Positions 55,017 through 64,000 of a DNA stretch of 64,000 nt are shown here, piece by piece. Source of the DNA: Anopheles merus. Taxonomy: Eukaryota; Arthropoda; Insecta; Diptera; Culicidae. Where the stretch lies: the NCBI RefSeq assembly GCF_017562075.2, contig NC_054081.1, forward strand, positions 6,863,502 through 6,927,501. The letters run 5' to 3'. The translations under genes and the position numbers were made by a program. Position 1 is the first letter of the stretch. Every line of letters starts with the position of its first letter. Below the pieces are notes generated by a model. The model ran no database searches. It had not been told where the DNA came from and saw only the letters and a program-made list of their open reading frames with translations.

Positions 55017-55030
55017 TGACAGCGCTGTCA
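55017..55030. promoter_or_regulatory. Perfect 14-bp palindrome upstream of the sugar transporter
   Basis: TGACAGCGCTGTCA, about 330 bp upstream of the transporter ATG, is followed at once by GCTTGACAG, and another GCTGTCAAA lies near 54835. TGACAG half-sites are the known binding core of TALE homeodomain factors (TGIF/Achi-Vis, Hth). A regulatory role is inference. Confidence 0.4.
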
Positions 55031-55395
55031 GCTTGACAGTGCGGCCACGCTTCCCAAACAGCAACATCGGTACACGTTGGTTCGACAAATTCGTTTTTTT
55101 TTCTGTAGCACATCCGACATCCGACACACTGCTCTCGGAACACGCGTTCTGGAGGCCCAATGCTTAGAAAGAAAATTAGGTGATTTAAAAGCCCTTCTGA
55201 CAGCAAACCATAACCTGTTTGTCCCTATGCCCAAGTGTTAACAAGTACTCATCAAAAGTACTATCGATTTCCATTAAATTTATTTAAAAAAACATATTTT
55301 AGGACGTGCTTTTTCTCCTTCTTGTATGGCTTTCTACTAGTGGGCATAGATATCATTGACTTATTGATCTGTTCGAGACCGGCCAAGTACCGAAT

Positions 55396-56340
55396 GTTCC
55401 AGAAATCCACTAAACGACCACTAAACGCGTTCTAAACGACTCAAGCTCTCAACCTAAACGGAATATAAAAAGACTTCGTTTAGCAGACGTCAAACGAATG
55501 ATACATTCTAAAAATAGCAAAAAAGCTGGTGGTGCCATCTGCTCATGCTATAGTCACACAATTGAGCTTTCTTCGCTTTCAGAGCCTTCCCAAGCGCCAC
55601 AGATTAAGCTTAAACGACTGGAAAATTGAATATCCATAGGAAAAAAATGAAAGCTTCACAGCTTCATTGGTTTGATCAATAGATGGCGTATTACAACTCA
55701 TCATTATATTGCTATCCTTTTCTTGCAATGTGTTTCGACAAGTTTCATCTTATAATGACCTATATAGCCTTATAACTTTCTGAGCAAAAATCTATATGAA
55801 TGGTCGTGTGGTCAGATACGTGGGTATCAACACCAACGACCATTACTCAAATCTCACTTGCTTCAGTACTGGTGGTTTTCGTTGGAGTTTAGTATTTAAA
55901 CAATCGTATCGCCGTTCTAGTTCTAGCGATGCATAACTTCAATGCGAAACCATACAACAGTACAGAGGAAATGAGAAAGCTCTCCTCCAAGCGAGGAAGC
56001 TCCACAGGTTGGGTATCCCACAAACAGATGGCGCCACCAGCTTTTTTGCTATTTTTAGAATGCATGAGTCGTTTGCCGTCTGCTAAACGAAGTCTTTCTA
56101 TATTCCGTTTAGGTAGAGAATTTGAGGCGTTTAGAAGCCGTTTAGTGGTCGTTTAGTGGATTTGTGGCACTTGGGTTCTCCTTCCCTCTGTACTGTTGTA
56201 TAGTTTCATATTGAAAGTGATACCCACGTATCTGACCACAAGACCATTCATATAGATAGTCGTTTTTTTTTCTATGGAAATTTGATTCGAAATTCGAACG
56301 ACTGGAAACGTTAAAACTTAATCTGTGGCGCTTGGGATTT
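55396..56340. mobile_element. Interleaved inverted-repeat element pair
   Basis: Arm L1 (about 55400-55555) pairs with R1 (about 56020-56176) over some 150 bp, including ATCCACTAAACGACCACTAA and TTCTAAAAATAGCAAAAAAG. A second pair, L2 (from about 55589) and R2 (to about 56337), shares CCAAGCGCCACAGATTAAG and GTGGTCAGATACGTGGGTAT. The order is L1-L2-R1-R2, so the pairs interlock. Outer ends of both pairs resemble each other (CCCAAGYGCCACA), suggesting one MITE family. No transposase. Confidence 0.75.
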
Positions 56341-56493
56341 GATTATCTTTGTACACAACATGATTTTTTTTATTATTTTTAGCTAAAATACCTCGATAAT
56401 TTCAACAATTACTATTTGAATGAATAAAAATACCACCAAAGCCTTAAACGACTCCTAAACGGGATCTACATGAGTTCAAATTCAAAGCCTTAA

Positions 56494-57024
56494 CCTTTAA
56501 GTTGGCAACCGGATACCTGGGTATTTTTTTCAACTTCGAACTGCAATAACTTTTGATTCATTGCTTTTATTGACCTGAAATTTTCCGTAGCCTCCCAACT
56601 TTTAATTTCTGATTTTTTGGTGCATAAATTGTAATTTTAAACAGTCTGTAAGTATTTTATTTTGATTTTTTTTTAACTTTACCACGTAAGTTGGGAACCA
56701 GCATACCCGGGTATTCCATACATTTTGTATGGAGAATGACGTTTCTCTTCTTCCTCTTTTAGTATTGTGCTTATTTTCGAGTCAAATTCAAGCGATTCCA
56801 AATTTCAATGTGACCGTTATTTTTATAATAAAATGAAAAAAAAAACTTCATGAATAAATGCAATAGAAGAGAATATATGGTCGAAATTACTTGCTTACAG
56901 CATTAAAATATAGAAAGCATTGTTTACCTATGAAAATCGTTAATTTTTTGCGTCAAAACGTCTGGAATACCCGGGTATGCCGGTTGCCAACTTACGTGTG
57001 TAAATCTGGTTGCCAACTCTACGG
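56494..57024. mobile_element. TTAA-flanked, piggyBac-like MITE
   Basis: A 531-bp element bounded by TTAA at 56490-56493 and 57025-57028. Left end CCTTTAAGTTGGCAACC; right end in reverse CCGTAGAGTTGGCAACC. Subterminal copies of AAGTTGGCAACCGG with TACCCGGGTATT appear at both ends and again near 56690-56720. TTAA targets are diagnostic of piggyBac-type integration; the element has no transposase. Confidence 0.8.
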
Positions 57025-57028
57025 TTAA

Positions 57029-57600
57029 AGAGATCCTAAAGGACTCCAAGGGTTAACGAAAGACCATGCATGAAAAAGATTGCGAATGGGTAAAAGCAAC
57101 ATTTATATCAAATCAGTGAACAGACTGTACAAACAAACGGAGCAAAGTAAGTTTTTATACAACGATGAAAGCAACATGGTCTCATAATTTCATAAAAGAT
57201 TTTCGTGATGTTCTTTTCCGATTTATTTGATTTTCGGGATTCCGACAAATGAAGAAAATTGTAAAATTTCAGTTGACATCCAAATCATAGTTGGATCGGT
57301 CGATATTAGTAAATAAGATAATAGAAAACCGCAGATAATCAATAATAATGTCAAGAAAGCTGGCAAAACAAGTGCATATTGCAAATTTATTATAAAATAT
57401 ACCTTGAACAACAGCGCTATATAAGCACGGCCGTATTTTATACCCACATTGCTGGCATGCATGCATTGCTCAATGGGAATTTCGTTCCCCTCCCAATGTT
57501 GACGGTTGCTGTGACAGCGGCGAAACGCTTCACGGCAAACGCTTCCCGTTGACGCAATTGCCGCGCACAGCTTTCGCAGACACTTGTCAGCAGCCAACCG
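57029..57600. other. AT-rich spacer ahead of the TRAF-like gene
   Basis: No gene supported. An open frame on the minus strand (57223-57636) encodes hydrophobic sequence from AT-rich DNA and resembles nothing known. G/C content rises after 57480, marking the start of the promoter of the TRAF-like gene. Confidence 0.45.
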
Positions 57601-58713
57601 AACCGGAGTGAGTTTGAAAATTCCCGCCGCGCTCAATCGCCCAGTGAACAGTTTACTTCTGCCGTTGGAAAGTGTTTCTTTGTGTTAATAGTTTTGTGAA
57701 AAGTTTTTTTTGTGCTCGTGGAAATCAGGGTAAGTTCCAGTGCTTAGAGTAGGTGAATTTATTGATTTAGATGCAGAAACTACATCCGTAGAATGTGAAA
57801 TCAAGGCTTTAGTAGGTGTGGTTTTTCTGTTGGAAGAATCGCCGATTCAGCAAATTTGAGTTGAAGAATGTACTTCCTTGCGTGCTACTGAGTAGATGGA
57901 AAGATGAACAAGTCGGGGAATTTCTTTCTCTTTTGCGCACAACTGTACTGTGTTTGAGATATTTAACCTTGATTTAGATTTTGTGTTGGGTGACACGCAT
58001 GTGTTCGTTGCCTAAACTGCCACCGCTTGAAAACGGAGTGGTGTTACAGCCATAAAAGGAGGACAAATAATTACAATTATTTAAATTTTATCGCTCCAAG
58101 CGCTTAGCTTAGCTATGAGATTCAAAAAATTCCAGCACACGTGTGGTGCACAAACTCCAACGACTTAGGCCCTCCCGAAGCAGCAAACGCACACTTGCGC
58201 CGGGCACAAAGCATGGCAATTGTCGCGCGTTAGCGTACTCAATTCCCAATAACAGCTTCGCGTAAAAAAAAAAACATATTGAAACGAAATCGAATCGAAT
58301 CCAGCATCTATCGCAAGTGGTGTGCGCGAAGGTATGACGCATGCCCTCACACATGACCGGCAGCAGGGGTTGGTTTGAATCTTGCCATTGTCTTTGTGTT
58401 CGATCGGCGCGAAACTATTTCGATATCAGCATTTTTCCTGGTATGCTTCACTGCCCAGCGGCACTGAAGGGTTAAGGCATGTTCCCACCCCAACGCTCCC
58501 TTATCAAGACGCAGATTTGAACGGCGTTGTCAGTATTTTATCGCACCTTGGCGGGGTGCGCGTATGCGTTCCTGCCCGGACACCTTGCTGTAGTTTGCTC
58601 GCGCGGAGTCTCCCTTGATTTGTTGCCAAACAGAGCTCCATCGCGAGCTCCAGTGCAGTTTTCGAAGTCAGCTTTTTCCGCTTGTTGCTCTGTAGCCTTT
58701 TTTTACCGGGCAG
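57600..58713 (+). other. Probable 5' noncoding exon and 5' UTR intron of the TRAF-like gene
   Basis: TCAGG/GTAAGT at 57729/57730 is a near-perfect donor at the end of a G/C-rich then T-rich leader. The polypyrimidine tract and CTTTTTTTACCGGGCAG acceptor end at 58713, one base before the ATG at 58715. An intron of 984 nt is inferred. Transcription start not determined. Confidence 0.5.
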
Positions 58714-58714
58714 C

Positions 58715-60210
58715 ATGGCAACCGGCACGACCGCTAACGGACGTCTCATGTTCACCCAGACTTCCTGCTATCTCTGCAGCGAGTGGCTGGATGATTCGGA
58801 CGTCGAGGTAAGCATAGATCTTGTGCGCACCGCGATCTCGAGTGGCAGTCGGAAGTGACGGCTTCAACCGGAAGTCTACCTGCTGAGGGCCCTTGTGTGC
58901 GTCATGCTGGTAGTTGGGACCCACCGAGAAAGAGGGTTTAGTTCCCCACTCCCTTGGCGGTATTATCTTCATCCCACCATCCGTCCATCCCGCACAGATC
59001 CATTTACGCAAGTGCCGCCGACAGCAAACCGTGTGTCCGAACCGTTGCGGAGCCATCGTCGCCAAGAAAGATCTTCAGCTGCACAGCAACACTTGCCCGA
59101 AGAGCTACGGTATGGAGTCGTCGAACGAAACGTCGAACGAGTACGTCACCCCGCCGAACGAGGAGCAGGCCGGGGAGGAGTTATCGGTGGAGCAGGTCCT
59201 CCAGGCGTTGGAGAATGACATTAGCTCCATCCAGCTGCTGCAGACGGCGCAGAAGGAAAAGCACACTGACGTGCAGAGCGAGCTGGCCCATCTCAAGAAT
59301 TACTACGACGTGTCGCATCGCTGGACCGGCAAGGTGTACGAATCCATCGTCGCGATGTACAAGATGTGCTACCAGGACAAGATGCAGCACTCGCTCGATA
59401 TTTCCGGGTTGCGGGAACAGCTCAAGGTAGGCAGCACAAACAAAAAAAAAAACAGAATCCCAATATTTTTGGAAACAACATCCTGACTGATTTCCTTCCC
59501 CCTTTCATGGCAGGGTACGAATGAGTGGCGTACCGATATGATCAACCGGATTGATGCATTGGAGAAGACCCTATTCTTCCTCAAGCAGGACCGGGCAGCG
59601 ATCGAGCAGGAGGCAGCCGTGTCCTGCCTGACGGAGCAGGCTGCTGCCCTGTCCATGGGGCCGGATGATGGGCAGCAGCCCTCGACATCGAAAGCCTGCC
59701 AGCCGCTGGCACTGAGCGAGCTGAACAGCGCACCGTACCACACGCTACCGGCAGGCTCGGGCGACTCCACGTCCTCCTCCTCCTCGATGGAACCGGTGGT
59801 GGAGGTGAAGGGTCCGATTAAGGAAATACTGGACGACATCCACAAGTACCAGGTGAAGCTGAACTACAACCAGAAGGACATCATGATCCGGCTGTTCGAG
59901 TGCGAGGAGCGGGTGGTCGAGCTGGAGAACACGCTGAAGAAGTGCCGCCGCGAAACGTACCACACCAAGCAGCGCACCGAGGAGCTGCAGACGAACATGC
60001 TGATGGCGAACAACCGGGGCACGCCGGCCAGCGAGAACGGCCACGTCATGTGGCGCATCGACAACTTCGCCAACCGTTTGCAGCAATCGAAGGAGCTGGA
60101 AACGATGATGAAGGGTCCGATCTTTACGAATCACCCCTACGGATACATGCTGCAGGTGGGTGCTGCTAGCTTCGCAATGGAGCTGCCTCGGTGTGACTAA
60201 CGCTTCACAT

Positions 60211-60269
<59 letters not shown>

Positions 60270-60609
60270 CATTTGCCAGCTGGAGGCCAGCCTGTACGGT
60301 ATCGGGACGTGGCGCGGGCGCAATCTGATCGCCGGCCTGACCATCCTGCCCGGCCCGTACGACGAGCTGCTCGAGTGGCCGTGCCGGCTGTCCGCCACCA
60401 TCTGTGTGCGCGACCAGGCAGCGAACCCGGCCGAGGCCGTACCGATCTACAAACCGATCGTGGCGAAGGTGAAGGGCCAGCGGGACAAGAACCAGCACTA
60501 CGTGTACGTGCCGCACGACCAGCTGTACTCGCGGGGCTACGTCAAGAAGGATACGCTCTTCCTGGAGGTGTTCGTCGGGGAGGAGGGTAGCGGTTCCAGC
60601 GAGCTGTAG
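58715..60609 (+). CDS. Traf-like: TRAF-like protein: TRAF zinc fingers, coiled coil, MATH domain
   Basis: Exons: 58715-58807, 58998-59426, 59514-60155, 60280-60609. All junctions are phase 0 and GT-AG, giving 497 aa plus TAG. Two zinc fingers lie at the N-terminus: Cys18, Cys21, His33, Cys37 and then Cys44, Cys48, His60, Cys64, the TRAF-type spacing. Residues about 75-330 are helical with coiled-coil heptads, interrupted by a Ser/Pro-rich linker near 220-260. The C-terminal 150 residues form a MATH/TRAF-C fold (GHVMWRIDNF, YGYMLQ, GIGTWRGRNL, FLEVFVGEE). There is no RING, so it is likely an adaptor rather than a ligase. The fly gene called Traf-like is the nearest I recall; the symbol is tentative. 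The family acts in cytosolic receptor and kinase signalling. Confidence 0.88.
60213..60267. repeat. (CT)n tract in the last TRAF-like intron
   Basis: About 55 bp of uninterrupted CT lies 13 bp upstream of the acceptor at 60279, so it forms or extends the polypyrimidine tract. Confidence 0.95.
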
Positions 60610-60847
60610 CGAGCAGCCGGTAACAACGCGATCGTGGTGGACGTGGTTTGGCCGCCGTAACTCTCCACAAGGCAGCTACGCCCAGCGCGATGACAGTGGT
60701 AATGACACCGGCGATGTCAGGGCCGGGTAGTAGCAGGCAACGAACTCTGCACGCCTACGGAACGCTCTCAAACGCTGGCCAGAGCAACCTTCGATTGTAG
60801 TATTTTTTTTTATATTTCACTTATATTCATTTCCATTCGCACTTGTA
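60610..60847 (+). other. TRAF-like 3' UTR (probable)
   Basis: Sequence after the TAG without a clear AATAAA before the repeat elements. The first plus-strand AATAAA is at 61150-61155, inside the first fold-back element, so the element may supply the polyadenylation signal. Confidence 0.35.
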
Positions 60848-61311
60848 TTACACCATTTCCCAAGCACAGGTCAACAATGTTTAAGCTGCTTTTGAACATT
60901 GTTCTACTGTAGGTAAACATTTGACGTCCAACTGAAGTACTGATGCCTATCGTAACTAAACAAGTGAAGCCCCTAAGAAGATCCTGTTTACTGTGTGGAG
61001 TTTAGACTTTTGCTTGTGTATTAATTTTCAAAAATCATTTGAATTCTTTTGCCTATAATTTATTCCAATTCCTTTTGAATTAGAAATTGACTATTCAAAA
61101 AGAAAAAAAATCAATTAACATGAAGCTCTTAACAATTTTATTTCCACCTAATAAACATCAAAGCAACGAACGCAAGTAATATAAACGTACGTTGCGTCAG
61201 AGAAGTATCAGTATTTCAGTTGGCCGTCAAATGTTTACTTATAGTTTTCTATTTGTTCATAATTTCCTTAACATTGTTGACTTGAGCTCAAAAAAAAAAA
61301 CGGTGTATATT
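60848..61311. mobile_element. Fold-back MITE, copy 1 of a tandem pair
   Basis: The left arm (about 60851-60948) and right arm (about 61199-61311) are inverted copies over roughly 100 bp. Shared core: GTAAACATTTGACG and CAACTGAA with AACATTGTT. No coding capacity. Confidence 0.75.
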
Positions 61312-61745
61312 GTACCGTTTTCCAAGTCCAAGTAAACAATGGTAATATGCTTTCGCGCCTTGTTCTTTAACCACTATAACCTTCTACTGTATAAGTAAAC
61401 ATTTGACAACTGAACTGCTGATGCCTTTCTGAATATTGTTCAATCGTAACAAACCAATTGGAATTCGGAAGTGAATTCGTTTGCCTGTTGCAGTTAAGCC
61501 TTTTGGTCGTGCCTTCCTGTACAAAATCAATTAGAATTTGTTAGTCAATTGCAACAAAATGAACATCAAAGAAATGAACCCGTGTTTAGACGTTTAGTTG
61601 TGATTGAATATGATTCAGAATGGCATCAGCAGTTCAGTTGGACGTCAAATGTTTACCTAGAGTTGAACAATGTTCCAAAGCACCTTAACATTGTTTACCT
61701 GAGCTCGAAAACGGTGCATGCTCTCGCACAACGTCACACGCCCCG
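61312..61745. mobile_element. Fold-back MITE, copy 2, abutting copy 1
   Basis: The left arm (about 61312-61425) and right arm (about 61623-61745) are inverted copies of the same family as copy 1. The two copies meet at the palindrome ACGGTGTATATTGTACCGT (61300-61318). The four arms therefore form a tandem array of inverted repeats. Confidence 0.75.
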
Positions 61746-61834
61746 CCAGTATCAAAACGGGGCTGATGTTATCTTATCGATTTAGATTTTCATAGTGGAT
61801 CTGCTTGCGGCCATGGTAGCCATGGTAGCTCGCG

Positions 61835-61933
61835 GCACTGAGGCAGCATATCTCCGGCGCGAAGAAAGAGCGAAACCCGTTTTACGCTCTCACTGGTTAC
61901 TCGTCCGTGCAGCTTTTGGGCTGCCTCAGGTGC
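61835..61933. repeat. Nested hairpin-forming sequence
   Basis: GCACTGAGGCAGC (61835-61847) pairs with GCTGCCTCAGGTGC (61920-61933). Inside, GAGCGAAAC and GTTTTACGCTC form a second stem. Preceded by a duplicated CCATGGTAG. Nature unknown; could be a MITE fragment or a structured RNA. Confidence 0.35.
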
Positions 61934-62592
61934 GCTTGAGCAGCGAAGTTCGTCGCGAAGAATGAGAGAAGATTGTGCTTTTAAATTTATTTATTTAAAA
62001 CAAAATGCAGCAAATTGTCCCATTTGAAAAATTGAAAAATAATTATAAAAACGCAAACAAACAACAATGACACTGTAACGTTTCGGCAGAACAATAAAGC
62101 ACCGACGAGCGCGCCAACCGCGGCAGAATCCGGAATGATTGTGTTCGTTTATTTTAAAGCTTTTTATTTGTGTCTTGATAAATGTAGGTAAGTGAAATCA
62201 ACACATCTCAACACTTGGATATAACTCTATTATAAGTACGGTGAAGGGGGGAAGGGGGAGGGGGGGGAGGGTGAGAAAAATCCCGTGTGCATCATCGGCG
62301 CATGGTCGCATGGTTGTCGCCTCACACGCTAATGGGGGGAGTAATGGACAACAGGAGCCGAACGTCGACGGAGGCTGCGGGGATTGGAAAGGGGGGGGGG
62401 GTGGTATGTTTTATAGATAACGATAAAGAGTGTAACAGTAGTAAGGTCAGGCCACCGACGCCCGGTTTGGCAATGGGTTGACCCAGAAACGTGCTTCACA
62501 ATCGATGCAGCTCCGTGATGCAATGTTTGCATACCTTTCGGGCGTTCGGTACGTCCGGTTTGCTCGAGCGCACACTACCCAATGGTTTTTAT
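61934..62592. other. Intergenic, no gene seen
   Basis: AT-rich sequence, then G-rich runs at 62245-62272 and 62390-62402. No convincing coding frame. Confidence 0.5.
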
Positions 62593-63149
62593 TAGTGATG
62601 AGTAAAGTTGACAAAAATCTGAAGTCGACTCTGATCCGACTCCGATAATTTCGAAGCCGACTCCGCAAGGTAGGTCCGCCCAGCATTATCCGGAGTCGTT
62701 CGGAATCGCTCGGAGTCGTCCGGAGTCTTCTGGAGTCGCCTGGAGTCGTTTGGAGTTGTTGGAAGTCGGAGTAGTATGGAGTTGCCCGGAGTCGTCTGGA
62801 GTCGTCCGGAGTCGTCAGGATTCGTTTGGAGTCGTTCGCAGTAGGAGACGCGTGGAGTCGCCCGAAGTCATCCGGAGTCATCCGGAGTCGCCCGAAGTCA
62901 TCCGGAGTAGTTCGAAGTCGCCCGAGGTCGTCTGGAATAGTACGAAGTCGGAGTCGAACTTTGAATGACTCCAACGCCCGTGCGAACGACTCCAAACGAA
63001 TCCTGACGACTCCGGTCGACTCCGGACGACTTCAGGCGATTCCATACTACTCCAACTTCGAAGGACTCGGAATGGGGTCGGAATTCGGCCAACAATATTC
63101 GGAGTCAGATCGGAGTCGTGGGTGCACTCCAGAGAGCACATCACTAGTC
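62593..63149. mobile_element. GGAGTC-type inverted-repeat element with TAGTGATG ends
   Basis: It starts TAGTGATGAGTAAAGTTG and ends CACATCACTA, an inverted terminal match of 8 bp. The arms consist of CGGAGTCGT units, forward to about 62950 and reversed from about 62965. Ends fit the hAT YARNG pattern. The 8-bp flanks, GTTTTTAT and GTCTACAT, agree at 5 of 8 positions, so a decayed target duplication is possible. Same family as 12453-13142. Confidence 0.65.
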
Positions 63150-64000
63150 TACATTCTGGCGCCGAACCGCATTCGAGCGCCGGACGGTATGCAATTGTTG
63201 GGCTTTGTTTGCTTTTTTAACCGGTTCCATTTGAAAAAACATTAAACTAAAATTCCCTACCAAGGCAAAATGATTATTTGTGCAATCATTTTTGCAATAA
63301 AACACCAAACGCGACTTTCTGCAAAGCCGAGATGCAACCGTTTGCCAATGCTTAACTCTCCGCCCTGCTAAGCCCGCCTAAAGGTATGCAAAACAATGCT
63401 TCAAAACTGATTCGAAGCAAGTAAGTGCATACCGGCCAACACGGTGTGGCCGGTGGCCCGTCCCCTTTTGCCCTTTCCGTTTGGTTTGATTGGTTAAGAT
63501 TTTGATTAGGTTAAATTGGATGTCTTTTCTCTTTGCACTATCTACTATACAAGTGTGTTTACGTGTGTGCTAGCGCGCGCCAGCAAGTTCGGAGGAAAAA
63601 CGGATCGCTAAATAGCTGCGCTACCACTACCTCACTAAGTTTGTGTTTGTGTGTACGTGTGTGTCTCCTTGAAGAGCGAAAAAGGGGCAAGCGTCCCGAC
63701 GCTTGTTTAGCTTTGTATACCTAAATATATGTATGTATATATATGTGTGTGTGTATATATATATATATATATGTATATGAAACAGTTTTAGATAGAGCCT
63801 CTGATAACGATTAGTATAGATTGTTCTGATAGTTTGTGGTGCAATGGCTTGTGCGCCCATGTGTATCCGTGTGCGTACGCCCGTTCCTTAGCGTACCGGT
63901 TTTCCTCTTCTTTGTTTTCGTGGTTTTGGTTTGTAAGCTCTAATTGTACGTTTAAACAGCAACGGATTGAAACAACAAATATTGCAGTGTGAGAAAAAAC
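63150..64000. other. Intergenic end of window
   Basis: No gene supported. It contains (GT)n and (TA)n near 63640-63665 and 63725-63780. The sequence may be part of a neighbouring gene's UTR beyond the window. Confidence 0.45.

Noticed and set aside
57223..57636. 137-residue hydrophobic minus-strand frame
   Set aside because: AT-rich chance frame running into the promoter and leader of the TRAF-like gene; no family match.
61549..61785. 78-codon frame in the fold-back element
   Set aside because: Lies across an inverted-repeat arm shared with three other arms; short and without homology.
1..64000. tRNA, rRNA, CRISPR arrays, phage or bacterial systems
   Set aside because: None seen. The repeats are eukaryotic microsatellites, minisatellites and MITEs, with no regular spacer arrays, and all genes have spliceosomal introns.

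Overview
This window is nuclear DNA from an insect, most likely an anopheline mosquito. The evidence is spliceosomal genes with GT-AG introns, G/C-ending codons in exons against AT-richer introns, very many (CA)n, (CT)n and (GGAGTC)-type simple repeats, many short inverted-repeat transposons, and proteins that read as dipteran. The species call is inference. No bacterial operons, rRNA, tRNA or CRISPR arrays were seen.

Layout. (1) Positions 3042-35638, minus strand: a complete Ubr3 gene (E3 ubiquitin ligase of the UBR-box/RING class). I reconstructed nine coding exons. They join in phase to 8217 nt (2738 codons plus stop). One exon is 5.2 kb and carries roughly 890 residues of low-complexity sequence just ahead of the RING. 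(2) Inside Ubr3's 12.5-kb fourth intron, on the opposite strand (15510-22767), lies a gene for a secreted, cysteine-rich protein. It has two alternative signal-peptide-bearing N-terminal cassettes, one of two exons at 15.5-16.2 kb and one of one exon at 20.3-20.9 kb. Both end in phase 0 and can join the same four downstream exons. (3) 35.7-53.5 kb is gene-poor: (CA)n tracts, MITEs, one hAT-like element and a doubtful exon-like segment near 44 kb. (4) 53511-54685, minus strand: a two-exon nucleotide-sugar transporter of the UDP-galactose transporter (SLC35A2/Ugalt) type. (5) 54.7-57.6 kb: a gene-free stretch with an interleaved inverted repeat and a TTAA-flanked MITE. (6) 58715-60609, plus strand: a four-exon TRAF-like protein (TRAF zinc fingers, coiled coil, MATH domain), probably with a noncoding 5' exon ending near 57729. 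(7) 60.6-64 kb: two back-to-back fold-back elements, a GGAGTC-type element and simple repeats.

The genes do not form a pathway. Ubr3 (cytosolic ubiquitin ligase), the Golgi sugar transporter and the TRAF-like adaptor are separate housekeeping or signalling genes. The secreted gene is linked to Ubr3 only by nesting. The most unusual content is the expanded Ubr3 protein, the nested gene with alternative N-termini, and a dense, varied set of non-autonomous DNA transposons, several with complete ends and target-site duplications readable here.
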